The notes: generated by a model from the sequence alone, not told the origin. A DNA stretch of 64,000 bases from Pseudomonas sp. GM18 (GCF_000282195.1 NZ_AKJT01000022.1:1-64000), one strand, 5' to 3'. Numbered from the stretch's first letter, positions 9,987 through 22,730 are shown. Numbers and translations: made by a program.

Positions 9987-10256
9987 TTATGCTCTTATAC
10001 AAATCATGCCGGGAAACGCACGCGCTTGACGCACGATACCTGACCGGATGCTCTGGCAGATAGCCATGGGAGCAAAGGAAATGAGATGACACATCCCTGT
10101 GTCGGAGCCGAGCAGGCACTCCGTGTGTTTTCCCCTGAACTGCAGACCCGCCGAAAACCGGCGATCGACGGTCCTGCAGTTTGGCATTGACGCTCCCTGC
10201 GTCGGAGCACATCCCGATGCCCCTGTGCCGCTCAGCGAAAACGAATTTACCGGCAT
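9987..10256 (-). CDS. Candidate small ORF upstream of the FecR gene (uncertain)
   Basis: An 89-codon open frame starts at ATG 10256 with AAGG 6 bases upstream and ends 10 bases before the FecR start. The product has no recognised domain and its composition is unlike a typical protein of this genome. Its frame runs through the GGA hairpins described separately. It could be a coupling leader for FecR, or an accidental frame over a structured RNA or repeat. I lean towards the second. Confidence 0.2.
   Translation of the reverse strand: MPVNSFSLSGTGASGCAPTQGASMPNCRTVDRRFSAGLQFRGKHTECLLGSDTGMCHLISFAPMAICQSIRSGIVRQARAFPGMICIRA
10088..10228 (-). ncRNA. Cluster of GGA-loop hairpins, candidate Rsm/CsrA-binding RNA
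   Basis: This lies in the 333-base gap between the lipoprotein and FecR genes. Read on the minus strand it holds hairpins with GGA in the loop: GACAC-AGGGAT-GTGTC (10088-10103), CAC-ACGGA-GTG (10117-10127), GACGC-AGGGA-GCGTC (10189-10203), and GCACA with a GGGA-containing loop and TGTGC (10207-10228). Between them is a long stem (AACTGCAGACC 10138-10148 with GGTCCTGCAGTT 10170-10181) topped by CGCCG/CGGCG. ANGGA in a loop is the recognition element of RsmA/RsmE/CsrA. I see no GacA upstream box and no terminator, so a regulated mRNA leader fits better than a free RsmX/Y/Z-type sRNA. A dispersed repeat is the alternative. Confidence 0.4.
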
Positions 10257-10309
10257 AAGCGACCTTGCGCGGTCATTCTCAATATTTGTTCAGAATTGAC
10301 TGAAGGCGC

Positions 10310-10561
10310 CTAAAACACCCAACGTTGTTGCGCCGAGCGAATGTCGAGCTGGTCGGCTTCCACCTGTGCGGAGTGCACCGGGGCAAAGCCTGGCGAGTCG
10401 CCCATCACTGTGTTTGTCTCTGTTGGACCAAAGTAACGCGGCACAGCCGCCTGATCGATGACTGCAATCGACTGGACCGTGGTGCACCCCAGCCCCAGGC
10501 CAGCTGCCAACATCAACGCTGCCAGCCTTGTGAACCCATTAGAGAGAATATTTAGACGCAT
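10310..10561 (-). CDS. Small predicted lipoprotein
   Basis: An 83-residue protein beginning MRLNILSNGF with a lipobox-type signal (LAAGLGLGC, lipidated Cys at about 25), then about 58 residues without a recognised domain. The ATG at 10561 is chosen because it places the signal peptide at the N-terminus; the frame is open further upstream. The Shine-Dalgarno site is poor (GGGAAG directly before the ATG). It is codirectional with the FecR and CHASE2-kinase genes, so it may be the first gene of that operon and a periplasmic component of the same signalling system. The function is unknown. Confidence 0.55.
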   Translation of the reverse strand: MRLNILSNGFTRLAALMLAAGLGLGCTTVQSIAVIDQAAVPRYFGPTETNTVMGDSPGFAPVHSAQVEADQLDIRSAQQRWVF

Positions 10562-10748
10562 CTTCCCACAGTCCCTTGAACATTCTGCCGATGATTCAAC
10601 GCCTACCGGCGAAGTGACATCAGCAGCGTATCCATACTTGGGAAATCCGCAGCAATTCGCCACAATTGTTCAGATTCAATCAATCAGCCTAAACTCCTGT
10701 AGGAATTTTCTTAACCGTTGCACTTACGAGATGAAGGAAGCACTCGGC

Positions 10749-11468
10749 ATGCGTGTCGCAATACTGGATGACGAACCCGCCGAACTCCGCCGGGTGGAAC
10801 AGACACTGCGGCAGATCCCCGTAACGGGGGAGCAGGCGTGGACGTTGCACAGTTACGAGCGGGGAGAGGACCTGTTACGGCAACTTCGCCGGGAAACTTT
10901 CGATCTGCTGATCCTCGACTGGCAATTGCCCGATATCAGCGGCCTGTCGTTGTTGCGCTGGACCCGGGAACACATGGACTCACCACCGGCCGCGATCATG
11001 CTTACCAGTCGCGATACCGAAAGCGATATTGTCCAGGCCTTGAACGCCGGAGCCGATGATTACGTGAGCAAACCGTTTCGTCCCAACGAACTGATGGCTC
11101 GGGTCAGCGCGGTGCTTCGTCGGCATGGGCTGCAACGCACAGCAGCCACCGAAATACTCACATTCAATGACCTCGAATTCGACGACGCCGAACTCACCGT
11201 CACCCGTGCCTCCACCCCCATCAGCCTGACCGAACGGGAATACCGTCTCGCCCGCTGCCTGTTCGCCAATCTGGGCCGACCTTTGTCCCGTGAATACTTG
11301 TATCAGCGCTTTTGGACCCATGAAGAAATCGTGTCCTCCCGCCCGCTCGATACTCATATTTATCGCCTGCGCAACAAGCTGGGCCTGACGGCTGATCGCG
11401 GTTGGCAACTGCTGACGATTTACGGGTATGGGTATCGGCTTGAGAGCGTAGCGACTACCGGCGAATGA
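10749..11468 (+). CDS. OmpR-family response regulator
   Basis: A 239-residue two-component regulator. The receiver domain (1-120) has the acidic pair in AILDDEPAE, phospho-acceptor Asp in LLILDWQLPD (about 56), and Lys in YVSKPFRPNE. The C-terminal winged-helix DNA-binding domain (about 135-235) has LTEREYRLARCLFANLGRPLSREYLYQ and the end of the fold at RGWQLLTIYGYGYRLE. The start at 10749 is preferred over ATG 10731 because AAGGAAG lies 8 bases upstream. It is divergent from the lipoprotein-FecR-CHASE2 kinase genes and is the natural output partner of that kinase. Confidence 0.9.
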   Translation: MRVAILDDEPAELRRVEQTLRQIPVTGEQAWTLHSYERGEDLLRQLRRETFDLLILDWQLPDISGLSLLRWTREHMDSPPAAIMLTSRDTESDIVQALNAGADDYVSKPFRPNELMARVSAVLRRHGLQRTAATEILTFNDLEFDDAELTVTRASTPISLTEREYRLARCLFANLGRPLSREYLYQRFWTHEEIVSSRPLDTHIYRLRNKLGLTADRGWQLLTIYGYGYRLESVATTGE

Positions 11469-11494
11469 AGAGCGGTTACATTTCTACGATCAAT

Positions 11495-11527
11495 AAAAAA
11501 GGCCAACGCTTTGCGTTGGCCTTTTTT
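11495..11527. terminator. Bidirectional Rho-independent terminator
   Basis: AAAAAAGGCCAACGC-TTT-GCGTTGGCCTTTTTT: a 9-bp GC stem with symmetric A/T tracts. It serves both the response-regulator transcript and gyrB, which converge here. Confidence 0.92.
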
Positions 11528-11544
11528 GGTTTGGCGGTACCGGA

Positions 11545-15071
<3,527 letters not shown>

Positions 15072-15091
15072 CTAGCTTCTGCTGAGCATGA

Positions 15092-16195
15092 TTACAGACG
15101 CATCGGCATGACAACGTAAGCCGAGTCGTCGTTGTCGGACTCTTGCACCAGCGCACTGCTGTTGGAGTCGGACAGGATCAGGCGAACCTGCTCGGTGGTC
15201 ATCACGCCCAATACGTCGAGCAGGTAGCTCACGTTGAAGCCGATTTCCAGAGAGCCGCCGTTGTACTCAACGCCCACTTCTTCTTCCGCTTCTTCCTGCT
15301 CCGGGTTGTTCGCCTGGATCTTCAGCTGACCGTTGGCCAGTTGCAGACGGATGCCGCGGTACTTCTCGTTGGACAGAATCGCGGTACGGCTGAACGCTTC
15401 ACGCAGGGCCTGGCGATCGCCGAGTACCAGCTTGTCGCCGCCTTTAGGCAGAACGCGCTCGTAGTCAGGGAATTTACCGTCGACCAGTTTCGAGGTGAAG
15501 GTGAACTCACCGGTGGTAGCACGGATGTGATGCTGGCCCAGCACGATGCTGACGTTGCCGTCCGGTTCGGTCAGCAGACGCGCCAGTTCCAGAATACCTT
15601 TGCGTGGCACGATGACCTGATGACGATCCGGCTGACCGATATCGGCCTGCATCGAGCACATGGCCAGACGGTGACCGTCGGTCGCCACGGCGCGGATGAT
15701 CCCGGCCGAGACTTCCAGCAGCATGCCGTTGAGGTAATAACGCACGTCCTGCTGCGCCATGGCGAAGCTGGTGCGTTCGATCAGACGACGCAGTTTGCTT
15801 TGCTCCAGGCTGCAGGTCAGCGAACCCGGGCCTTCTTCCACCGTCGGGAAATCATTGGCCGGCAGGGTCGACAGGGTGAAGCGGCTACGGCCGGCCTTCA
15901 CCACGAGCTTCTGCTCGTCGACCTTGATATCGATCAGCGCATCGTTCGGCAAGCTCTTGCAGATGTCCATCAGCTTGCGCGCAGGCACAGTGATGGAACC
16001 CGGGTCTGCAGGCTCTTCGAGTTGCACACGACCGACCAGCTCGACTTCCAGGTCGGTACCGGTCAGCGACAGTTGCTGGCCTTCGACAACCAGCAGCACG
16101 TTGGAAAGCACCGGCAAGGTCTGTCGGCGCTCGACGACGCCTGCGACCAGTTGCAGGGGTTTCAACAGGGCTTCGCGTTGAATGATGAAATGCAT
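15092..16195 (-). CDS. dnaN: DNA polymerase III beta subunit (sliding clamp)
   Basis: The 367-residue ring-forming clamp that tethers polymerase III. The N-terminus MHFIIQREALLKPLQLVAGVVE, the central RRLIERTSFAMAQQDVRYYLNGMLLE and the C-terminal end YVVMPMRL are diagnostic. It has three repeated clamp domains of about 120 residues each. It lies 39 bases downstream of dnaA and 20 bases upstream of recF on the same strand. Confidence 0.97.
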   Translation of the reverse strand: MHFIIQREALLKPLQLVAGVVERRQTLPVLSNVLLVVEGQQLSLTGTDLEVELVGRVQLEEPADPGSITVPARKLMDICKSLPNDALIDIKVDEQKLVVKAGRSRFTLSTLPANDFPTVEEGPGSLTCSLEQSKLRRLIERTSFAMAQQDVRYYLNGMLLEVSAGIIRAVATDGHRLAMCSMQADIGQPDRHQVIVPRKGILELARLLTEPDGNVSIVLGQHHIRATTGEFTFTSKLVDGKFPDYERVLPKGGDKLVLGDRQALREAFSRTAILSNEKYRGIRLQLANGQLKIQANNPEQEEAEEEVGVEYNGGSLEIGFNVSYLLDVLGVMTTEQVRLILSDSNSSALVQESDNDDSAYVVMPMRL

Positions 16196-16234
16196 GGTCT
16201 AGTCCCTTGCCTTAATAAGCTGCGCTGGTGTTCA

Positions 16235-17755
16235 TCAAGTGGTCAGTGTACGCAGCAGGTTCTTATAGTCCTCGCGGATGTCCGCGTCGGATTCCTTAAG
16301 CTCGTTGATCTTGCGGCAGGCGTGCAAAACAGTCGTGTGGTCGCGGCCGCCAAACACATCGCCGATTTCCGGCAGGCTGTGGTTGGTCAATTCCTTGGAC
16401 AACGCCATAGCGACCTGACGCGGACGTGCTACCGAGCGTGAACGACGCTTGGACAGCAGGTCGGAGATCTTGATCTTGTAATACTCGGCGACGGTGCGCT
16501 GAATGTTATCCACAGAGACCAGTTTATCTTGCAGCGCCAACAAGTCTTTCAGGGATTCGCGAATCAGCTCGATGGTGATGTCGCGGCCCATAAAGTGCGA
16601 GTGGGCGATCACGCGTTTAAGCGCGCCTTCCAGCTCACGGACGTTGGAGCGAATACGCTGGGCGATGAAGAATGCCGCGTCGTGTGGCAGATCGACTTTG
16701 GCCTGGTCAGCCTTTTTCATCAGGATCGCTACGCGGGTTTCCAGCTCCGGCGGCTCGACGGCAACCGTCAGGCCCCAGCCAAAGCGGGATTTGAGGCGTT
16801 CTTCAAGGCCTTCGATTTCTTTCGGATAGCGGTCACTGGTGAGAATGACTTGCTGGCCACCTTCGAGCAACGCGTTGAAGGTGTGGAAAAACTCTTCCTG
16901 CGAACGTTCCTTGCGAGCGAAGAACTGAATGTCATCGATCAGCAACGCATCCACCGAACGGTAGAAGCGCTTGAACTCGTTGATCGCGTTCAGCTGCAGC
17001 GCCTTGACCATGTCGGCCACGAAACGCTCCGAATGCAGGTACACGACCTTGGCATTCGGGTTCTTCTTTAATAGGTGGTTACCCACAGCGTGCATCAAGT
17101 GGGTTTTACCCAAACCGACGCCGCCATAAAGGAAGAGCGGGTTGTAACCGTGTTTAGGGTTGTCCGCCACCTGCCAGGCCGCAGCCCGTGCCAGTTGGTT
17201 GGACTTACCTTCGACGAAGTTCTCGAAGGTGAAAGTGCGGTTCAGGTAGCTGGTGTGCTTGAGCGCACCTTCGACCTGCACAGTGCGCTGCTCGGAACGA
17301 ACCGGGGCCTGTTGCGAACTGGCGCCCGCCATTGGGTCGAAGCTGTCGCGGGACGGCTCTTCACTGACCTCGGCAACTTTTTGCGTCGAACGCTTGGTCG
17401 GTGCCGCCGCCGGAGCAGGGGCTGGAGCGCTGACCGGTGCCGCAGCCGCCTGAGCCTGGGACGCCGCAGCGGCCAACGGGGCATTGGGTGCCGCACGCGG
17501 TGCCGAACTGCGTTTGCTGCCTATTAATAAGGAAAGCGCCGGCGCCATGCCATTGCCGTGCTCATCCAGCAGTTCAAGGACGCGGCCCAGGTACTTTTCG
17601 TTGACCCAGTCGAGAACAAAACGATTCGGTGCGTAGACACGCAACTCGTCGCCTTCGGCTTCGACCTGTAGCGGGCGGATCCAAGTGTTGAATTGTTGGG
17701 CAGGCAGCTCATCGCGCAAAAGCTCCACGCACTGCTGCCAAAGTTCCACTGACAC
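16235..17755 (-). CDS. dnaA: Chromosomal replication initiator DnaA
   Basis: A 506-residue AAA+ initiator that binds DnaA boxes and melts oriC. Domain I is 1-80 ([24 protein letters not shown]). Domain II is a long Ala/Pro-rich linker (about 80-165). Domain III has Walker A GGVGLGKT (211-218) and Walker [10 protein letters not shown]. Domain IV carries [20 protein letters not shown] and the signature [16 protein letters not shown] DnaA box (17823-17831) lies upstream near a possible -10 (TACAAT, complement of 17801-17806), consistent with autoregulation. A further box lies within the gene (16506-16514). Confidence 0.98.
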   Translation of the reverse strand: MSVELWQQCVELLRDELPAQQFNTWIRPLQVEAEGDELRVYAPNRFVLDWVNEKYLGRVLELLDEHGNGMAPALSLLIGSKRSSAPRAAPNAPLAAAASQAQAAAAPVSAPAPAPAAAPTKRSTQKVAEVSEEPSRDSFDPMAGASSQQAPVRSEQRTVQVEGALKHTSYLNRTFTFENFVEGKSNQLARAAAWQVADNPKHGYNPLFLYGGVGLGKTHLMHAVGNHLLKKNPNAKVVYLHSERFVADMVKALQLNAINEFKRFYRSVDALLIDDIQFFARKERSQEEFFHTFNALLEGGQQVILTSDRYPKEIEGLEERLKSRFGWGLTVAVEPPELETRVAILMKKADQAKVDLPHDAAFFIAQRIRSNVRELEGALKRVIAHSHFMGRDITIELIRESLKDLLALQDKLVSVDNIQRTVAEYYKIKISDLLSKRRSRSVARPRQVAMALSKELTNHSLPEIGDVFGGRDHTTVLHACRKINELKESDADIREDYKNLLRTLTT

Positions 17756-18233
17756 GGATATCCCCTAAGTTGAAAGCCGGTGAGGCAAAAACAAGCGGTC
17801 ATTGTAGCGGCCAGACGCCCACTTATCCACATGCAGGTTGCGCACAGGGCATGAATTATCAACGCGTTAACCCTCGAAAAGAAGACCAACGGTATGTGCA
17901 TAAGCTCTGTGGATAACCGCCCATGAGGGCACTGGACAAGTGGGGGCGAAACTCGGTGGATAACCTGGCTGTGGATAACTGACCTTTCCACGCACAGCTT
18001 ATCCGATAGCGCAGCACAGGCTGACCACCGTTTTCCACCGTAGTTGTCATTCTCTGTACATCACGTTTCTTAAGGGCTTAAGGTAGTTATCCACAGATGA
18101 TCGTGCCCCTAGCTTTTACAAGCTTTACAGAAAAGCTTTAAATAATTCCCTTCTTTATTTCTATATCTAGCTAACGACCTGCGGACGAGCAAAACCTCTG
18201 GAGATCTATTTATAAGGAAACGTTGGTTGGAAA
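17756..18233. other. oriC: Replication origin oriC
   Basis: Non-coding region between dnaA and rpmH. Perfect TTATCCACA boxes: 17823-17831 (+), 17908-17916 (-), 17970-17978 (-) and 18087-18095 (+). Variants: TGTGCATAA at 17895-17903 (fits TTATNCACA) and GGTGGATAA at 17955-17963. After the last box comes an AT-rich tract (18110-18170, including TTTAAATAATT and TTCTTTATTTCTATAT), the probable unwinding element. The nearby genes diverge from this point. Its position and content match known pseudomonad origins. Confidence 0.93.
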
Positions 18234-18262
18234 TTGACCTAGAGGCTTGCTTTCTCTAGAAT
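18234..18262 (+). promoter_or_regulatory. Sigma-70 promoter of rpmH-rnpA
   Basis: TTGACC (18234-18239), a 17-base spacer, and TAGAAT (18257-18262), about 60 bases before rpmH and directly beyond the oriC AT-rich tract. Confidence 0.75.
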
Positions 18263-18323
18263 CCCCGGTCTCTTAAAACGGGGGCCATTCCGGCCCGTTG
18301 TGGACGAACCAGGTAACACGACA

Positions 18324-18458
18324 ATGAAACGTACTTTCCAACCAAGCACTATCAAACGCGCTCGTACCCACGGTTTCCGTGCTCGCATGGCTACCAAGAA
18401 CGGTCGTGCCGTCCTGTCGCGTCGTCGCGCCAAAGGTCGTGCGCGTCTGGCAGTTTGA
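18324..18458 (+). CDS. rpmH: 50S ribosomal protein L34
   Basis: A 44-residue, highly basic ribosomal protein ([20 protein letters not shown], ending [12 protein letters not shown]), the full L34 length. It lies between oriC and rnpA in the universal rpmH-rnpA-yidD-yidC order. Confidence 0.98.
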   Translation: MKRTFQPSTIKRARTHGFRARMATKNGRAVLSRRRAKGRARLAV

Positions 18459-18474
18459 TAATCCGGCACTGGAG

Positions 18475-18876
18475 GTGAGTCAGGACTTCAGTCGGGATAA
18501 GCGTCTGCTTACTCCCCGGCATTTCAAGGCAGTCTTTGACTCCCCTACCGGCAAGGTTCCGGGGAAAAATCTCCTGCTCCTTGCGCGCAATAACGATCTT
18601 GATCACCCCCGTCTCGGGCTGGTTATCGGGAAAAAGAGCGTAAAGCTCTCCGTCGAGCGCAATCGCCTCAAACGTCTGATGCGCGAATCGTTTCGCCTGA
18701 ACCAGGATTCACTGGTCGGTTGGGACATTGTTATCGTCGCGCGCAAAGGTTTGGGTGACGTAGAAAACCCCGAATTGATTCAGCATTTCGGCAAACTCTG
18801 GAAACGTCTGGCACGCAGCAAGCCGGTACCAGCAGTCAAAGCCGAAACTGTAGGGGTAGACAGTCCCGATGCGTAA
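18475..18876 (+). CDS. rnpA: Ribonuclease P protein component
   Basis: The 133-residue basic cofactor of RNase P, which matures the 5' ends of tRNAs. The GTG start at 18475 is chosen because the family begins [20 protein letters not shown]. Upstream in-frame codons lie inside rpmH in another frame. The RNR signature is present as [26 protein letters not shown] overlaps the start codon itself, so initiation may be coupled to rpmH, 16 bases upstream. It overlaps yidD by 8 bases. Confidence 0.93.
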   Translation: MSQDFSRDKRLLTPRHFKAVFDSPTGKVPGKNLLLLARNNDLDHPRLGLVIGKKSVKLSVERNRLKRLMRESFRLNQDSLVGWDIVIVARKGLGDVENPELIQHFGKLWKRLARSKPVPAVKAETVGVDSPDA

Positions 18877-19114
18877 ACTGGCACTCGTTCCGATCCAGTT
18901 TTATCGCTATGCCATTAGTCCCCTGATGGCCAATCACTGTCGTTTCTACCCCAGTTGTTCCTGCTACGCGTTAGAAGCCATAGAAAATCATGGCCTTCTG
19001 CGCGGTGGCTGGCTGACCTTTCGTCGTTTAGGTCGCTGTCATCCGTGGAATCCCGGTGGTTATGACCCGGTTCCACCTATCCCTACCTCCCGTTCTTCTT
19101 CGATGGCCGAGTAA
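18869..19114 (+). CDS. yidD: Membrane protein insertion efficiency factor YidD
   Basis: An 81-residue YidD protein, aiding YidC-dependent insertion of inner-membrane proteins. The Cys-containing core [19 protein letters not shown] and [15 protein letters not shown] are diagnostic. An N-terminal amphipathic segment ([14 protein letters not shown]) probably binds the membrane. It overlaps the rnpA end and is 2 bases from yidC. Confidence 0.96.
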   Translation: MRKLALVPIQFYRYAISPLMANHCRFYPSCSCYALEAIENHGLLRGGWLTFRRLGRCHPWNPGGYDPVPPIPTSRSSSMAE

Positions 19115-19116
19115 TC

Positions 19117-20808
19117 ATGGATATCAAACGCACGATCCTGATCGTCGCCCTGGCAATCGTGTCCTACGTTATGGTTCTTAAATGGAACCAGGACTATGGC
19201 CAGGCTGCCCTGCCGACTCAGAATGTTGCTTCCAGTACTACCGCACCGGGCCTACCGGATACGGCGACTGGCAATAATGCTTCCGCCAGTGACGACATCC
19301 CGCGTGCCGCAAGCGATACCAGTGCAACTGCAACTGCACCTGCTGAAACGCCAGTGGCTGCAAGCAAAGACCTCATCCAGATCAAAACGGATGTGCTCAA
19401 CCTGGCTATCGATCCACAAGGTGGCGATGTTGCCCAGCTGACGCTGCCGCTGTATCCACGTCGCCAGGACCATCCGGAAATTCCATTCCAGCTGTTCGAT
19501 AACGGCAACGAGCGGACTTATCTGGCTCAGAGCGGCCTGATCGGCACCAACGGCCCGGACGCAAGTCCTGCCGGTCGTCCGGTTTACTCCTCCGAGAAGA
19601 AGACTTATCAACTGGCTGACGGTCAGGACCAATTGGTCGTGGACCTTAAGTTCAGCAAGGACGGCGTCAACTACATCAAGCGTTTCACCCTGAAACGTGG
19701 CCTGTATGACGTGACCGTTTCCTACCTGATCGACAACCAGAGCGCTCAGCCCTGGTCCGGTGCAATGTTCGCGCAACTGAAGCGTGATGCCAGTTCCGAT
19801 CCTTCTTCCAGCACTGCCACCGGCACCGCGACTTACCTGGGCGCCGCCCTGTGGACAAGTAACGAGCCGTACAAGAAAGTGTCGATGAAGGACATGGACA
19901 AGGCTCAGCTGAAAGAAACCGTCAGCGGTGGCTGGGTTGCCTGGTTGCAGCACTATTTCGTGACCGCATGGATTCCGGCCAAGGGCGAAAACAACGTCGT
20001 CCAGACCCGTAAAGACAGCAAAGGCAACTACATCATCGGCTACACCGGTCCTTCCCTGACCGCTGCGCCAGGTGCCAAGGTTGAAACCAGCGCCGTTCTG
20101 TACGCAGGTCCAAAAAGCCAGGCTGTGCTGAAACAGTTGTCCCCAGGTCTGGAACTGACCGTCGACTACGGCATTCTGTGGTTCATTGCCCAGCCAATCT
20201 TCTGGTTGCTGCAACATATCCACGCACTGGTTGGTAACTGGGGCTTCTCGATCATCTTCCTGACCATGCTGATCAAGGGGATTTTCTTCCCACTGTCGGC
20301 CGCCAGCTACAAATCCATGGCTCGCATGCGTGCAGTGGCACCGAAACTGGCCGCGCTGAAAGAGCAACATGGCGAAGACCGGCAGAAAATGTCGCAAGCC
20401 ATGATGGAGCTGTACAAGAAAGAGAAGATCAATCCACTGGGTGGCTGCTTGCCAATCCTGGTGCAGATGCCGGTTTTCCTTTCGCTGTACTGGGTTCTGC
20501 TGGAAAGCGTGGAAATGCGCCAGGCGCCATTCATGCTGTGGATTACTGACCTGTCGATCAAGGATCCGTTCTTCATTCTGCCGATCATCATGGGCGCAAC
20601 CATGTTCATCCAGCAGCAGTTGAACCCGACGCCTCCGGATCCGATGCAGGCCAAGGTGATGAAGCTGATGCCAATCATCTTCACCTTCTTCTTCCTGTGG
20701 TTCCCGGCCGGTCTGGTACTGTACTGGGTAGTGAACAACTGCCTGTCGATCGCCCAACAGTGGTACATCACCCGTAAGATCGAAGCGGCTACCAAAGCAG
20801 CTGCCTGA
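19117..20808 (+). CDS. yidC: Membrane protein insertase YidC
   Basis: A 563-residue inner-membrane insertase acting with or without SecYEG. TM1 (about 6-22) is followed by a Ser/Thr/Ala-rich linker and a large periplasmic beta-domain (about 85-340). The conserved C-terminal five-helix core starts around 355 (IHALVGNWGFSIIFLTMLIKG) with the hydrophilic-groove region and PPDPMQAKVMKLMPIIFTFFF. The length is typical for gammaproteobacteria. It ends the rpmH operon before a terminator. Confidence 0.97.
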   Translation: MDIKRTILIVALAIVSYVMVLKWNQDYGQAALPTQNVASSTTAPGLPDTATGNNASASDDIPRAASDTSATATAPAETPVAASKDLIQIKTDVLNLAIDPQGGDVAQLTLPLYPRRQDHPEIPFQLFDNGNERTYLAQSGLIGTNGPDASPAGRPVYSSEKKTYQLADGQDQLVVDLKFSKDGVNYIKRFTLKRGLYDVTVSYLIDNQSAQPWSGAMFAQLKRDASSDPSSSTATGTATYLGAALWTSNEPYKKVSMKDMDKAQLKETVSGGWVAWLQHYFVTAWIPAKGENNVVQTRKDSKGNYIIGYTGPSLTAAPGAKVETSAVLYAGPKSQAVLKQLSPGLELTVDYGILWFIAQPIFWLLQHIHALVGNWGFSIIFLTMLIKGIFFPLSAASYKSMARMRAVAPKLAALKEQHGEDRQKMSQAMMELYKKEKINPLGGCLPILVQMPVFLSLYWVLLESVEMRQAPFMLWITDLSIKDPFFILPIIMGATMFIQQQLNPTPPDPMQAKVMKLMPIIFTFFFLWFPAGLVLYWVVNNCLSIAQQWYITRKIEAATKAAA

Positions 20809-20830
20809 TTTACACTGTGGATAACCACTC

Positions 20831-20855
20831 AAAACGCCCCCTAGTGGGGCGTTTT
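20831..20855 (+). terminator. Rho-independent terminator after yidC
   Basis: AAAACGCCCC-CTAGT-GGGGCGTTTT hairpin ending in a T run, 23 bases after the yidC stop and 33 bases before mnmE. Confidence 0.88.
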
Positions 20856-20887
20856 GCTATCTGTCACTTTTGTCTGGATACCGGTTT

Positions 20888-22258
20888 ATGAGCGTTCCTC
20901 GTGAAACCATCGCTGCCGTCGCCACCGCTCAAGGTCGCGGCGGTGTGGGCATCGTCCGTATTTCCGGGCCGCTGGCGAGTGTGGCGGCCAAAGCCATCAG
21001 CGGCCGCGAACTGAAACCGCGGTTCGCCCATTACGGCCCGTTCCTCAGTGAAAACGAAGAGGTGCTGGACGAAGGCATCGCGCTGTATTTCCCGGGACCG
21101 AATTCGTTCACCGGCGAAGATGTGCTGGAGCTGCAGGGCCACGGCGGACCAATCGTCCTGGATATGTTGCTCAAACGCTGCCTTGAACTGGGCTGCCGTC
21201 TGGCCCGACCGGGTGAATTCAGCGAACGCGCCTTCCTCAATGACAAGCTTGACCTGGCTCAGGCCGAAGCCATTGCCGACCTGATCGAAGCAAGTTCTGC
21301 ACAGGCAGCACGAAATGCCCTGCGTTCGTTGCAAGGGGCGTTTTCCCAGCGTGTGCATAACCTTACCGAGCAACTGATAGGCCTGCGCATTTACGTCGAA
21401 GCGGCCATCGACTTCCCTGAAGAAGAAATCGACTTCCTTGCCGATGGCCATGTGCTGAGCATGCTGGATAAAGTGCGCGACGAATTATCCACAGTGCTTA
21501 GGGAAGCCGGGCAGGGGGCCTTGCTGCGTGACGGCATGACGGTAGTCATTGCCGGCCGGCCGAATGCCGGCAAGTCCAGCCTTCTGAATGCCTTGGCCGG
21601 ACGTGAAGCCGCGATCGTAACCGAGATTGCCGGCACGACCCGGGACATTCTTCGCGAACATATCCACATCGATGGCATGCCGTTACATGTGGTTGACACT
21701 GCAGGGCTGCGGGATACCGATGATCAGGTGGAGAAAATCGGCGTCGAACGGGCATTGAAAGCCATCGGCGAAGCGGATCGGGTGTTGCTGGTGGTCGATG
21801 CCACGGCTCCCGAGGCCCTTGATCCATTTGCCTTGTGGCCTGAATTCCTTGAAACCCGCCCGGATCCGGCAAAAGTGACGCTGATTCGTAACAAGGCAGA
21901 CCTGACGGGCGAAGCAATTGCCCTGGAAGTCAGTAACGATGGCCACGTAACGATCAGCCTCAGTGCCAGGTCCGCCGGCGAAGGCCTGGAGTTACTGCGC
22001 GAGCATCTCAAGGCCTGCATGGGTTACGAGCAGACCTCTGAAAGCAGCTTCAGTGCTCGCAGGCGTCACCTGGAGGTACTGCGTCACGCGAGTGCGTCCC
22101 TCGAACACGGCCGCGCGCAGCTGACGTTAGCGGGTGCCGGTGAACTATTGGCCGAAGATTTGCGGCAAGCCCAGCAGTCTTTGGGCGAAATCACCGGCGC
22201 ATTCAGCTCCGATGATCTGCTGGGCAGGATCTTTTCCAGCTTCTGCATCGGTAAATAG
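20888..22258 (+). CDS. mnmE: tRNA uridine-5-carboxymethylaminomethyl modification GTPase MnmE
   Basis: A 456-residue GTPase that, with MnmG, makes the cmnm5 modification at the wobble uridine of tRNAs. The N-terminal folate-binding domain contains [19 protein letters not shown]. The inserted G domain (about 215-375) has [22 protein letters not shown] and NKAD. The C-terminal CIGK supplies the family's catalytic Cys motif. The start at 20888 (MSVPRETI) matches the family N-terminus. Confidence 0.97.
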   Translation: MSVPRETIAAVATAQGRGGVGIVRISGPLASVAAKAISGRELKPRFAHYGPFLSENEEVLDEGIALYFPGPNSFTGEDVLELQGHGGPIVLDMLLKRCLELGCRLARPGEFSERAFLNDKLDLAQAEAIADLIEASSAQAARNALRSLQGAFSQRVHNLTEQLIGLRIYVEAAIDFPEEEIDFLADGHVLSMLDKVRDELSTVLREAGQGALLRDGMTVVIAGRPNAGKSSLLNALAGREAAIVTEIAGTTRDILREHIHIDGMPLHVVDTAGLRDTDDQVEKIGVERALKAIGEADRVLLVVDATAPEALDPFALWPEFLETRPDPAKVTLIRNKADLTGEAIALEVSNDGHVTISLSARSAGEGLELLREHLKACMGYEQTSESSFSARRRHLEVLRHASASLEHGRAQLTLAGAGELLAEDLRQAQQSLGEITGAFSSDDLLGRIFSSFCIGK

Positions 22259-22394
22259 TCCTTCTGCGTTACCCACAGACAGGCCGTTCTGGCCTGTCTG
22301 CTCCTCTTCTTCTGAAATAGCCCTCCGCTGCCGAGCAGATTTTTCTGCTCGGGCAAATTTTCCGTGCCCGGGATTTGCTCGCTCAGCCCTTTTC

Positions 22395-22683
22395 TGTGGA
22401 TTAAGCCCTGTGAATAACTGCCGCTAAGGGCAGTTGATAACAAGGCCTCAAAACTGAAGATAACCGCCTCTGTGGATAACAACCCCTTTCATCCACAGGC
22501 TTACACCGGTTATCCAAGGGCCTCCCTAGCACATGACCACAGGGTTTTGAATCTCTGTACACATTGAAAATAAAGGCGTGTATGAATCTATCCACAGAAA
22601 GGTGGGTCAGTAGAAATAAACATAAAAACAAAGATTTAATAAATTTCTCTCTTTTTAATTTCTATAACCCCGACTTCTCCACA
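22395..22683. other. Second DnaA-box/AT-rich region (origin-like)
   Basis: This is part of the 547-base non-coding gap between mnmE and mnmG. DnaA-type boxes: TGTGGATTA 22395-22403, TGTGAATAA 22409-22417 (fits TTATNCACA), perfect TGTGGATAA 22471-22479, TCATCCACA 22489-22497, CTATCCACA 22588-22596 and TTCTCCACA 22675-22683. An AT-rich tract (22610-22668) follows. The spacing from the 22588 box to TTTCTATA (22659-22666) equals that at oriC. It could be an accessory origin or a DnaA-titration site, and may be a relic of origin duplication. Confidence 0.6.
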
Positions 22684-22730
22684 GCTGGTTAAATTTTGTG
22701 CAAAGGGTTCTTTAGGAAGGGCGAAGTCCC

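Noticed and set aside
10088..10228. Assignment as a canonical RsmX/RsmY/RsmZ gene
   Set aside because: No GacA-type upstream activating sequence and no Rho-independent terminator was found, so only a general Rsm-binding candidate is reported.
17521..18060. Coding frames over oriC on the minus strand (17524-17991, 17859-18050)
   Set aside because: They cover the DnaA boxes and lack ribosome-binding sites; they are non-coding origin DNA.
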